A stretch of DNA of 14,741 nucleotides. It comes from Citricoccus sp. WCRC_4 (GTDB lineage Bacteria; Actinomycetota; Actinomycetes; Actinomycetales; Micrococcaceae). Each line of letters opens with the position of its first letter. Within the stretch, counting starts at the first letter, position 1. The position numbers and the translations under genes are program-made. This document shows, one piece after another, positions 1 through 7,438 of the stretch. The DNA is taken from contig JAPFFX010000032.1 of NCBI GenBank assembly GCA_026645375.1, positions 1-14,741 of the forward strand, in the 5' to 3' direction. Below the pieces are notes generated by a model that made no database searches, was not told the origin of the DNA, and was given only the letters and a program-made list of their open reading frames with translations.

Positions 1-1
1 C

Positions 2-1939
2 GGGCGGGAGGAGGTGCGGGGCGCTGTGCGTCAGGCCTCGGCGGGCGCCGTCGGCACAGCACCGCAGCTGCTTCCAGGACTCGTCCTGGGCGACCGGTCC
101 GTCCAGGACCCAGAACTGGACGAGGCGATGAAGGCCGCCGGGCTCAGTCATCTTTCAGCCGTCAGCGGGGCCAACTGCACGCTCCTCGCCGGAGCCGTCA
201 TGATGGCCCTGCGAAGCCTGCGGATCCGCCGCCCGGTGGTGCTGGGCGCGGTCCTGGGAGCGCTGGTCGTGTTCGTCATCATCGTCGGCCCCGAGCCCTC
301 CGTGATCCGTGCCGCCGTCATGGGCGGGATCGGCGCCTCGGCGGTCTTCTTCGGGCGGGGGCGGCAGGCCCTGCCGCTACTGTGCCTGGCCGGCTGCGTC
401 CTGCTGTGCTGGCAACCGCAACTCGCCGCCGAGCCGGCGTTCCAGCTCTCGCTGGCAGCCACCGCCGGCATCGTCCTGGCCGCCCGGCCGGTGGAACAGT
501 GGCTGACCGCCACCCTCGGGAGGATACTGCCCGGCCCGGTTGCCGGGACGATCGGCGCCGCGCTCGCAGTGACCGTCTGTGCCCAGGTCGCCTGTCAGCC
601 GGTGCTGGTGGGGATCGCGGGCACGCTCAGCAGCTATGCGGTGCCCGCCAACCTGCTCGCGGCGCCCCTAGTCCCCCTCATCACCGTGCCGGGCACGGCG
701 GCTGCGATCATCGCCGTGCCGCTACCCGGCCTGGCCTCCGCACTGTTCTGGCTGATCGGCTGGCCGGCCGCGGGGATCGGCTGGATCGCCGGTGTCCTGT
801 CGTCACTGCCGGGAGCGCTCCATCCCTGGCCCGGGGGAGCGCTCGGGGCAGGCCTGGTGGTGCTGCACGTGCTTGCAGCCCTGGCGTTGCTCTGGCTGCT
901 GCTGCGGTGGGAACGCACGCGGCCGGCCCGCGTCCGCCGAATCTCCGGCGGTCCGGCCCCACGCAAGGCCTCGTCCACCCGCGCCCGGCGGTGGTCACTC
1001 GCCGGCGCATGGACGCTCGTGTGCGCCGCCGCCGGCAGTCAACTGGCCCTCGTGGTCTCGCCGCCGGCCGGTCCCGTCCCGCGGGACTGGTCCCTGGCCG
1101 CCTGCGACGTCGGCCAGGGGGACATGCTGGTCCTGCGCGCGGGGCAGCGATCGGCGATGGTGGTCGACACGGGCCCGGACCCGAGGGCGGCGACGTCCTG
1201 CCTCCGTCACCTCGGGGTGGAACGGATCGACCTGCTCGTGCTGTCCCACCTGCACCAGGACCATGCCGGTGCCGCCGGCGCGCTCGCCGACTGCTGCCAG
1301 CCAGCTGCCATCCTGTACTCCACCATGGCCGCCCCCGGGGGCGACGGGCTGGGCGCAGCCGGCCGGGTGGGCCGATCGGCGGCCGAGAACGCAGGTGGGG
1401 CCGGTGCCCCCGACGGTGCACGCCGGCCGGCGGCGGGCGAGACGGGCACGGTGGGTGAGCCGGCGTCGGGGTGGCGGGTGGATTGGAAGGTGCTGGCCGC
1501 GGACCCGGAGGCGGGCAACGAGAACGATGCCTCCCTGCAGATGATGGCGACCGCGCACACGCCGCAGGGAGCCTACACCGTGCTGCTCACCGGGGACATG
1601 GAGGAGGAGGCCACCGGCGCGCTGCTGCGCCAGGGAGTGCTCCCGGAGACGGTGGACGTGCTCAAGGTGAGTCACCACGGGGCCAGGAACGGTGGAAACG
1701 ACCTGGTCCGCTCCCTGATGCCGGCGATGTCGGTGGTGCAGGTCGGCCGCGAGAACAGCTACGGACATCCGCACCCGTCCGTCATCGCCGAGCTCCGCCG
1801 GCACGGCCCGGTCGTGCGCACCGATCAGCACGGCACGACGGTCGTCTCGCTCCGCGACGGACAGCTGGTGCCGACCGTGACCGGCCAGTTCGCCCCCGCG
1901 ACGACCGGCCGGGCGGGGGACACCATCCCGGTAGGATGA
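2..1939 (+). CDS. comEC: ComEC/Rec2 family DNA internalization protein, 5' end outside window
   Basis: Inner-membrane channel that passes single-stranded DNA into the cytoplasm during natural transformation. The reading frame is open from the left edge, and the first possible start (GTG at 14) falls inside conserved sequence just before the family motif GLSHLSAVSG, so the real start lies upstream. Counting from that GTG, residues 20-300 form the Competence domain with many hydrophobic segments. Residues 360-600 form a metallo-beta-lactamase-like domain: DVGQGD at 365-370, the metal motif HLHQDH at 412-417, TGD at 526-528, SHHG at 553-556 and YGHPHP at 583-588. All expected metal-motif residues appear present, which argues for an intact gene. 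A Gly/Ala-rich stretch at about 441-487 interrupts the nuclease-like domain. The gene ends in an ATGA that abuts holA; in related genomes comEA commonly sits upstream, which cannot be seen here. The family identification is secure, whereas actual competence of the organism is not shown. Confidence 0.95.
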   Translation, partial: GREEVRGAVRQASAGAVGTAPQLLPGLVLGDRSVQDPELDEAMKAAGLSHLSAVSGANCTLLAGAVMMALRSLRIRRPVVLGAVLGALVVFVIIVGPEPSVIRAAVMGGIGASAVFFGRGRQALPLLCLAGCVLLCWQPQLAAEPAFQLSLAATAGIVLAARPVEQWLTATLGRILPGPVAGTIGAALAVTVCAQVACQPVLVGIAGTLSSYAVPANLLAAPLVPLITVPGTAAAIIAVPLPGLASALFWLIGWPAAGIGWIAGVLSSLPGALHPWPGGALGAGLVVLHVLAALALLWLLLRWERTRPARVRRISGGPAPRKASSTRARRWSLAGAWTLVCAAAGSQLALVVSPPAGPVPRDWSLAACDVGQGDMLVLRAGQRSAMVVDTGPDPRAATSCLRHLGVERIDLLVLSHLHQDHAGAAGALADCCQPAAILYSTMAAPGGDGLGAAGRVGRSAAENAGGAGAPDGARRPAAGETGTVGEPASGWRVDWKVLAADPEAGNENDASLQMMATAHTPQGAYTVLLTGDMEEEATGALLRQGVLPETVDVLKVSHHGARNGGNDLVRSLMPAMSVVQVGRENSYGHPHPSVIAELRRHGPVVRTDQHGTTVVSLRDGQLVPTVTGQFAPATTGRAGDTIPVG

Positions 1940-1944
1940 CACGC

Positions 1945-2949
1945 ATGCCCGCCCCCAGCCGTTCTCGCCGACCCACCAGCTCCGGCACCGACTGGCGACG
2001 TGTGGAACCGGCGCCCCTCATGCTCCTGAAGGGGCCTGAGGACTTCATCGCCACCCGTGTCACGGACCGGGTCAGGACCGCGCTGCGGCAGACGGACCCG
2101 GGCCTGGAGCTCCACCGGATCGAGGCCGCCGACTACCAGTCCGGACAACTGTCCATGCTGGCCAGCCCGTCCTTGTTCGGCGAGGCCAAGATCGTCCTGG
2201 CCGACGGCCTGCAGGACATGAATGAGGCGTTCCTGGCGGACTGCCTCGACTACGTGGCCGCCCCGGCGGACGACGTCACCCTGATCCTGCGCCACACCGG
2301 GGGCAACCGCGGCAAGAGGCTGCTGGACGTGGTGACCAAGGCGGGGGTCCTGGTGGAGTGCCAGCCCATCAAGTCCGACGCGGACAAGGCCGACTTCGTC
2401 GTCGGCGAGTTCCGGTCCCGGCGCCGGTCGATCGACCAGGAGGCCGTCCGCTCCCTCATCGACGCCACCGGGGGGTCGCTGACCGACCTCGCCGTGGCCT
2501 GCCAGCAACTGGCCGCGGACACCGAGGGCACGGTGACCACCCAGGTCGTGGACCGGTACTACGGCGGTCGGGTCGAGGCCACCGCCTTCCGGGTCGCCGA
2601 CGCCGCCATCGAGGGCCGGGCCGGTCAGGCCACCGCACTGCTGCGGCACGCCCTGGCCACCGGGGTCTCCGCACCGGCCATCACGGGGGCGCTGGCCATG
2701 AAGACCCGGCAGATCGCCCGGATCGTCGACGCCCGCATCTCGCAGGGCCAGGTCGCGCAGGTCCTGGGGATGGCCCCCTGGCAGGCCAAGCGCGTCTCGG
2801 AGACCGTGCGGTTCTGGAACCCCGCGACCATCGCGGCAGCCATCGAGTGGGTGGCGCAGGCCGACGCCGAGGCCAAGGGGCTGGCCAAGGACGCCGAGTA
2901 CGCCGTCGAACGCGTCGTCACCCGCATCGCCCTCACGGCCCGGCGCTGA
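1945..2949 (+). CDS. holA: DNA polymerase III subunit delta
   Basis: Delta subunit of the clamp loader, which opens the beta sliding clamp and, with the gamma/tau and delta-prime subunits, loads it on primed DNA. The protein is 334 residues, normal for the family. It shows the N-terminal HolA pattern MLLKGPEDFIATRV, an alternating alpha/beta AAA+-like core with RHTGGNRGKRLLD, and a helical C-terminal domain ending EYAVERVVTRIAL. As usual for delta, there is no functional Walker A motif. Two in-frame ATGs compete: 1936 (overlapping the comEC stop) and 1945. I chose 1945 because AGGA at 1933-1936 sits 8 bases before it, whereas 1936 has no properly spaced ribosome-binding site. Cotranscription with comEC is likely from the abutting ends, and a strong hairpin follows 48 bases downstream. 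Family identity is near certain; the start is uncertain by 3 codons. Confidence 0.94.
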   Translation: MPAPSRSRRPTSSGTDWRRVEPAPLMLLKGPEDFIATRVTDRVRTALRQTDPGLELHRIEAADYQSGQLSMLASPSLFGEAKIVLADGLQDMNEAFLADCLDYVAAPADDVTLILRHTGGNRGKRLLDVVTKAGVLVECQPIKSDADKADFVVGEFRSRRRSIDQEAVRSLIDATGGSLTDLAVACQQLAADTEGTVTTQVVDRYYGGRVEATAFRVADAAIEGRAGQATALLRHALATGVSAPAITGALAMKTRQIARIVDARISQGQVAQVLGMAPWQAKRVSETVRFWNPATIAAAIEWVAQADAEAKGLAKDAEYAVERVVTRIALTARR

Positions 2950-2997
2950 CGCCGCCGCGCACCGGCCGGCACCGGACGGCGACGCCCGCTTAACGCA

Positions 2998-3029
2998 CGA
3001 GGCCCCCGTCCCATCGGACGGGGGCCTCG
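2998..3029. terminator. Bidirectional intrinsic-type terminator hairpin between holA and rpsT
   Basis: A perfect 14-bp inverted repeat (2998-3011 with 3016-3029) encloses the 4-base loop CATC. It is very GC-rich and lies between the convergent 3' ends of holA and rpsT, so it can stop transcription from both sides. Neither side has a long U tract, which is common for actinobacterial hairpin terminators. Stem and position are seen directly; function is inferred. Confidence 0.82.
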
Positions 3030-3063
3030 GTGCCTGGCGCTGGGCGCCGGCGAAGCGTGGGGA

Positions 3064-3330
3064 TCAGGCGCTGATCTTGTTCACGCGCTTGGCGATACCG
3101 GACTTGCGGTTGGCAGCCTGGTTCTTGTGGATGACGCCCTTGCTGACGGCCTTGTCCAGCTTCTTGCTGGCCAGCGCGACGGCGGAGGCGGCGGCGGCCT
3201 GGTCACCGGCGGTGACGGCCTTGTCCACGGCGCGGATGGCGGTGCGCAGCTCGGACTTCACGGCGACGTTGCGCTGGCGAGCCTTCTCGTTGGTGAGGAT
3301 GCGCTTCTTCTGGGACTTGATGTTGGCCAC
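3064..3330 (-). CDS. rpsT: 30S ribosomal protein S20
   Basis: Primary 16S rRNA-binding protein of the small subunit body. The 88-residue product begins MANIKSQKKRILTNEKARQR and is rich in Lys, Arg and Ala throughout, ending RKSGIAKRVNKISA, which matches the all-helical S20 family in length and ends. The reading frame continues upstream to 3546, but the family start is the GTG at 3328-3330 because ANIKSQ directly follows it. The ribosome-binding site is weak (an AGAAAGA-like stretch on the minus strand). The gene has its own predicted promoter about 135 bases upstream and shares a terminator hairpin with holA. It is the usual neighbour of holA and lepA in actinobacteria. In other bacteria S20 synthesis is feedback-controlled; the long leader here would allow that, but this is inference. 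Confidence 0.97.
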   Translation of the reverse strand: MANIKSQKKRILTNEKARQRNVAVKSELRTAIRAVDKAVTAGDQAAAASAVALASKKLDKAVSKGVIHKNQAANRKSGIAKRVNKISA

Positions 3331-3463
3331 GAAAGAGTCTTTCTGTTGCTTCTGACTTTGGTCGGTGAGGGATATTCCCGGATCCGGCGACTGAGAGGCG
3401 TGGGGATGCCCTGGAAAGCCGTTCCGGGAGTGCCCGTCGACCTGCGCGGACACACAGCTGGTT

Positions 3464-3492
3464 AGTCTATCACGACCACCCGTTCTGGTCAT
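3464..3492 (-). promoter_or_regulatory. Predicted sigma-70-type promoter of rpsT
   Basis: Read on the minus strand, a -35-like ATGACC (3487-3492) and a -10 hexamer TAGACT (3464-3469) are separated by exactly 17 bases. The site overlaps the last codons and stop of the PemK-like gene. It would give a leader of roughly 125 bases before the rpsT GTG. The -10 fits the actinobacterial TANNNT pattern, and the -35 keeps the TGAC core. Predicted by eye only. Confidence 0.5.
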
Positions 3493-4105
3493 GGAGCCCG
3501 CGGGCCACCGTCTCGAACACGGTCCGGGGGAGCACCCCACCCTCACGCCGGATGTCCCGCGGACTGACCTGCAGGATCCGGTCCAGTTTCACCTCGGACG
3601 GCCGGCCCCTGGAGTCCCACGGGCCGGTGCCGATGTCGATGTAGTCCTGGTCGCGCCGGACCCCGTTGTTGCGGTCCCGCGTGGTGAGCTGGGCGGCCAG
3701 CAGGTAGTCACGGTTGCGGCCGACCACCAGGACAGGGCGGTCCTTGCCCCGGCCGTCGAGCTCCTCGAACGGCACCCAGGTCCACACCACCTCACCCGGC
3801 CCCGCCTCCGGGCCGGGGACCGGGTCGTACTCCACCCTGGCCCGGCCGTGGAAGTCACCCGGGTAGTCCAGGACCTCGCCGGTGGGCCCGACGCCGGCCG
3901 CGCCGCCCGGTCGTGCCCCGCCCGGGACGGCGCGGGGCCGGGCCTGCCCGATCGGGCCCTGGTGCGGCCGGGGGCGGTGGTGCCGGGAGCCGGTGCCGCC
4001 GTCGTGCCGTCCGGGGGAGGGCGCGGGGGAGGCGCGCTGGACGTCCCGCACGAGGCGCACCACCGCGCGGCCGGCGGACAGCAGGCGGTTGAGGTTCAGG
4101 GCCAT
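3470..4105 (-). CDS. PemK/MazF-fold protein, apparently solitary
   Basis: 211-residue protein. The N-terminal third (about residues 1-80) begins with a short helix-like MALNLNRLLSAGRAVVRLV and continues as Arg/Pro/Gly-rich, probably disordered sequence. Residues 90-205 resemble the PemK/MazF fold: GEVVWTWVPFEE, then KDRPVLVVGRN (the conserved Arg-Pro strand), then AAQLTTRD (the conserved Thr region), then PSEVKLDRILQVSPRDIRR and a closing helix. MazF/PemK proteins are single-strand mRNA endonucleases; the Arg and Thr positions associated with catalysis in the family look retained. No small antitoxin reading frame adjoins it: upstream lies the divergent lepA and downstream rpsT. The start is ATG at 4103-4105, immediately after a TANNNT element, suggesting a leaderless mRNA. 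It may be a domesticated housekeeping RNase rather than an addiction toxin; that is inference. Confidence 0.8.
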   Translation of the reverse strand: MALNLNRLLSAGRAVVRLVRDVQRASPAPSPGRHDGGTGSRHHRPRPHQGPIGQARPRAVPGGARPGGAAGVGPTGEVLDYPGDFHGRARVEYDPVPGPEAGPGEVVWTWVPFEELDGRGKDRPVLVVGRNRDYLLAAQLTTRDRNNGVRRDQDYIDIGTGPWDSRGRPSEVKLDRILQVSPRDIRREGGVLPRTVFETVARGLHDQNGWS

Positions 4106-4111
4106 GGCACG

Positions 4112-4117
4112 AACCTA
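4112..4117 (-). promoter_or_regulatory. -10 element for leaderless transcription of the PemK-like gene
   Basis: On the minus strand, TAGGTT is followed by six bases and then the ATG at 4105. With standard -10 to start-site spacing, transcription would begin at the A of the start codon. No recognisable Shine-Dalgarno sequence precedes the ATG, which agrees with a leaderless transcript. No clear -35 is visible at 16-18 bases. Confidence 0.4.
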
Positions 4118-4205
4118 CCAACGGGCGTCCGCGCGGCGGGGACCCGAGCGCGTCGCATCGAGGCGGATCCGCGGCGGGAAACATGGAAGAATGGGGAGCC
4201 AGCCC

Positions 4206-4224
4206 CGCCTGGTCCCGCCAGGCG
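4206..4224 (+). other. Hairpin in the lepA leader
   Basis: A perfect 7-bp inverted repeat (CGCCTGG paired with CCAGGCG) encloses a 5-base loop, 19 bases upstream of the lepA ribosome-binding site. It could affect mRNA stability or access to the leader. The rest of 4106-4256 holds only a weak candidate -10 (AAGAAT at 4187-4192, preceded by TGG) for lepA. Structure is seen; function is unknown. Confidence 0.4.
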
Positions 4225-4256
4225 CGCCCACGTTCCCCAGTCGAAGGAAGATGCCC

Positions 4257-6116
4257 GTGTCGCCCATGGCGATCCACGCCCCGGTGCCCGCCGCCACCGA
4301 CCCGGCGGTGATCCGTAACTTCTGCATCATCGCGCACATCGACCACGGCAAGTCCACCCTGGCCGACCGCATGCTGCAGTCCACCGGCGTGGTCCAGCCC
4401 CGGGACATGAAGGCCCAGTACCTGGACCGGATGGACATCGAGCGCGAGCGCGGCATCACCATCAAGTCCCAGGCCGTGCGCATGCCATGGAACGTGGACG
4501 GTGCCGACTACGCGCTGAACATGATCGACACCCCCGGGCACGTGGACTTCACCTACGAGGTCTCCCGTTCCCTCGCCGCCTGCGAGGGGGCGATCCTGCT
4601 GGTCGACGCCGCCCAGGGCATCGAGGCACAGACCCTGGCCAACCTGTACCTGGCCATGGAGAACGACCTGACGATCATCCCGGTCCTGAACAAGATCGAC
4701 CTGCCCTCGGCCGAGCCCGAGAAGTACGCGGCCGAGATCGCCGGCCTGATCGGCTGTGATCCGGACGACGTCCTGCGCGTCTCCGGCAAGACCGGCGTGG
4801 GCGTGGAGGCCCTGCTGGATCGCGTCGTCGCCGAGATCCCGGCGCCCCAGGGGAACACGGACGGGCCGGCCCGGGCGATGATCTTCGACTCCGTCTACGA
4901 CACCTACCGCGGCGTGGTCACCTACGTGCGCGTGGTGGACGGCCGGCTCTCCCCGCGGGAGAAGATCACCATGATGTCGACGGGTGCCACCCACGAGCTC
5001 CTCGAGATCGGGGTGTCCTCGCCCGAGCCGATCCCCTCGAAGGGCCTGGCCGTGGGCGAGGTGGGCTACCTGATCACCGGCGTGAAGGACGTGCGCCAGT
5101 CCAAGGTCGGTGACACGGTCACCTCGGCGGCCAAGCCGGCCACGGAACGCATCGGCGGGTACGAGGACCCCAAGCCGATGGTGTTCTCCGGCCTGTACCC
5201 CATCGACGGCTCCGACTACCCGGTGCTGCGCGATGCGCTGGACAAGCTCAAGCTCAACGACGCGGCCCTGGTCTACGAGCCGGAGACCTCGGTCGCCCTG
5301 GGCTTCGGCTTCCGCGTGGGCTTCCTGGGACTGCTGCACCTGGAGATCATCCGCGAGCGGCTCGAGCGCGAGTTCGACCTGGCCCTGATCTCCACCGCAC
5401 CGAACGTGGTCTACGAGGTCACCCGGGAGGACGGACAGGTCATCACCGTGACCAACCCGTCCGAGTTCCCCGAGGGCAAGATCAACGAGGTCCGTGAGCC
5501 GATGGCCTCGATCACGATCATCGTCCCCTCGGAGTTCATCGGTGCCGTCATGGAGCTGTGCCAGGGCAAGCGGGGGCAGATGCGCGGCATGGACTACCTC
5601 TCCGAGGAGCGGGTGGAGATCCGCTACTGGATCCCGCTGGCGGAGATCATCTTCGACTTCTTCGACCAGCTGAAGTCGCGCACCAAGGGCTATGCCTCGC
5701 TGGAGTGGAAGACCGACGGGGATCAGGTCGCCGACCTGGTCAAGGTCGACATCCTGCTCCAGGGCGAGCAGGTGGACGCCTTCAGCTCCATCACCCACAA
5801 GGACAACGCCTACTCCTACGGCGTGATGATGACGGGCAAGCTCAAGGAGCTCATTCCCCGGCAGCAGTACGAGGTGCCGATCCAGGCCGCGATCGGCTCC
5901 CGCATCATCGCCCGCGAGAACATCCGCGCGATCCGCAAGGACGTGCTGTCCAAGTGCTACGGCGGTGACATCTCCCGTAAGCGCAAGCTGCTCGAGAAGC
6001 AGAAGGAGGGCAAGAAGCGCATGAAGATGGTCGGCCGGGTGGAGGTCCCCCAGGAGGCCTTCATCGCCGCCCTGTCCTCCGAGGGTGCGGGCTCCGAGAC
6101 CGGCGCCAAGAAGTAA
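4257..6116 (+). CDS. lepA: Elongation factor 4 (LepA), ribosome-associated translational GTPase
   Basis: Translational GTPase that binds the ribosome and is linked to 30S assembly and to translation under stress. The 619-residue product carries all GTPase motifs: AHIDHGKST (26-34), RGIT (65-68), DTPGH (91-95), NKID (145-148), with SGK further on. After the EF-G-like domains II, III and V comes the LepA-specific C-terminal domain ending LLEKQKEGKKRMKMVGRVEV. The frame stays open upstream of 4257. I chose GTG at 4257 (MSPMAIHAPVPAATDP) because AAGGAAG at 4244-4250 lies 6 bases before it and the resulting N terminus resembles remembered Micrococcaceae LepA proteins; ATG at 4251 or 4266 are alternatives. 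The TAA stop is followed after 31 bases by hemW, so the two are probably cotranscribed. Identity is certain; the start is uncertain by a few codons. Confidence 0.96.
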   Translation: MSPMAIHAPVPAATDPAVIRNFCIIAHIDHGKSTLADRMLQSTGVVQPRDMKAQYLDRMDIERERGITIKSQAVRMPWNVDGADYALNMIDTPGHVDFTYEVSRSLAACEGAILLVDAAQGIEAQTLANLYLAMENDLTIIPVLNKIDLPSAEPEKYAAEIAGLIGCDPDDVLRVSGKTGVGVEALLDRVVAEIPAPQGNTDGPARAMIFDSVYDTYRGVVTYVRVVDGRLSPREKITMMSTGATHELLEIGVSSPEPIPSKGLAVGEVGYLITGVKDVRQSKVGDTVTSAAKPATERIGGYEDPKPMVFSGLYPIDGSDYPVLRDALDKLKLNDAALVYEPETSVALGFGFRVGFLGLLHLEIIRERLEREFDLALISTAPNVVYEVTREDGQVITVTNPSEFPEGKINEVREPMASITIIVPSEFIGAVMELCQGKRGQMRGMDYLSEERVEIRYWIPLAEIIFDFFDQLKSRTKGYASLEWKTDGDQVADLVKVDILLQGEQVDAFSSITHKDNAYSYGVMMTGKLKELIPRQQYEVPIQAAIGSRIIARENIRAIRKDVLSKCYGGDISRKRKLLEKQKEGKKRMKMVGRVEVPQEAFIAALSSEGAGSETGAKK

Positions 6117-6147
6117 CCCAGGAATAGCAGTAGGAGAGTAGTACCGC

Positions 6148-7428
6148 TTGCCTTCCATCCTTCCCGAGGGTGACCCCGCGCCCGACGACGGCCGGTTGCC
6201 CGCGCACGTCGCCCGCCGAGTGCGTGAGGCCCAGTCCACCGGCGCGCCGCGGACGTTCAGCCTGTACGTCCACGTGCCGTTCTGCGAGGTCCGCTGCGGG
6301 TACTGCGACTTCAACACCTACACCGCCGAGGACCTGGGCCCGGGGGCGTCCCGCTCCAGCTATGCCGGCACGGTGAGCGGTGAGCTCGACTTCGCCGCCG
6401 GGGTGCTGGCGGCCTCGGGCGTGCCGGCACGACCGCTGGAGACCGTGTTCTTCGGTGGGGGCACGCCGACACTGCTGCCCGCCGCGGACCTGGTCGGCAT
6501 CCTCGGCCGGGCCCGTGGGGTCTTCGGCCTCGCACCGGGGGCCGAGGTCACCACGGAGGCCAACCCGGACTCGGTCACCGCACGGTCGCTGGCCGAGCTG
6601 GCCGCCGGGGGGTTCACGCGCGTGTCCTTCGGCATGCAGTCGGCGGTGCCCCACGTGCTGGCCACCCTCGACCGCACGCACCGCCCGGAGAACGTGCCGG
6701 CCGCCGTCGGGTGGGCCCGGGACGCCGGCCTGGAGGTGTCCCTGGACCTCATCTACGGCACGCCGGGGGAGTCCCTGGAGGACTGGCGGACCACGGTCGA
6801 GGCGGCGCTGGCGCTACGGCCGGACCACGTCTCCGCGTACTCGCTGATCGTGGAGGAGGGCACCAAGTTCGGGTCCTCGGTCAAGCGGGGCGTGCAGGCC
6901 GACGTCGACCCCGACGACCAGGCGGACAAGTACCTGCTGGCCGAGCGACTGCTCGCCGAGGCCGGCTACCGCTGGTACGAGATCTCCAACTGGGCCCTGG
7001 ACCCGGCGGACGAGGGCATCCACCGTGCCCGCCACAACATGGCCTACTGGCGTGACCAGGACTGGTGGGGCGCCGGCCCGGGCGCCCACTCACACCTTGC
7101 CGGCGTCCGGTTCTGGAACGCCAAGCACCCGGCCGCCTACGCCCAGCGCCTGGCCACCGGCGTGTCGCCGTCCGTGGGCCGGGAGGAACCCGACGCCGAG
7201 GCCAGGTTCCTGGAGCGGGTCATGCTCGGCGTCCGGCTGTCGGAGGGCCTGGAGACCAGCGTCCTGGACGTGGCGCCCGACGGCGGCACGCAGGCCAGGG
7301 GGGAGATCGCGGCGATGATCGCCGAGGGGCTGCTGGACGGCCGGGCCGCCCTGGCCGGGCGGATCATCCCGACGCTGCAGGGCCGCCTGCTCGACGACGC
7401 GATCGTGCGGCGGCTGGCGGGGTTCTGA
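6148..7428 (+). CDS. hemW: HemW, radical-SAM family heme chaperone
   Basis: Member of the HemN-like radical-SAM family. HemW-type proteins bind heme and are thought to deliver it to membrane targets, rather than acting as coproporphyrinogen III dehydrogenase. The 426-residue protein has the [4Fe-4S] motif CEVRCGYC (Cys46, Cys50, Cys53), the SAM-contact FFGGGTPT, TTEANPDS and SFGMQS strands of the barrel, YEISNWA, and the C-terminal HNMAYWRDQDWWGAGPGAHS typical of this branch. Only three cysteines are in the cluster motif and there is no following fourth cysteine as in true HemN, favouring HemW. The start is TTG at 6148, supported by AGGAGA at 6132-6137 about 10 bases upstream and by the family-like N terminus MPSILPEGDPAP. 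It follows lepA by 31 bases on the same strand. Its end converges on the DUF4870 gene with a 10-base gap. Confidence 0.94.
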   Translation: MPSILPEGDPAPDDGRLPAHVARRVREAQSTGAPRTFSLYVHVPFCEVRCGYCDFNTYTAEDLGPGASRSSYAGTVSGELDFAAGVLAASGVPARPLETVFFGGGTPTLLPAADLVGILGRARGVFGLAPGAEVTTEANPDSVTARSLAELAAGGFTRVSFGMQSAVPHVLATLDRTHRPENVPAAVGWARDAGLEVSLDLIYGTPGESLEDWRTTVEAALALRPDHVSAYSLIVEEGTKFGSSVKRGVQADVDPDDQADKYLLAERLLAEAGYRWYEISNWALDPADEGIHRARHNMAYWRDQDWWGAGPGAHSHLAGVRFWNAKHPAAYAQRLATGVSPSVGREEPDAEARFLERVMLGVRLSEGLETSVLDVAPDGGTQARGEIAAMIAEGLLDGRAALAGRIIPTLQGRLLDDAIVRRLAGF

Positions 7429-7438
7429 GGCGGCGCTC

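Noticed and set aside
14..16. GTG as the true start of comEC
   Set aside because: It has no family N terminus; conserved ComEC sequence begins almost at once and the frame is open to the left edge, so the gene starts outside the window.
3331..3546. Upstream extension of rpsT
   Set aside because: S20 begins MANIKS in its family; the extra 72 codons have no similarity and would cover the predicted promoter.
3882..4256. N-terminal extension of LepA back to 3882
   Set aside because: The extension overlaps the divergent PemK-like gene, has shadow composition, and LepA proteins normally begin a few residues before the GTPase domain; a good ribosome-binding site supports 4257.
3855..6317. 820-codon open frame antisense to lepA
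   Set aside because: Its composition (His, Asp, Gly, Val-rich, repetitive) is that of a reverse-strand shadow of a high-GC gene. It has no recognisable domain, and lepA on the other strand is unmistakable.
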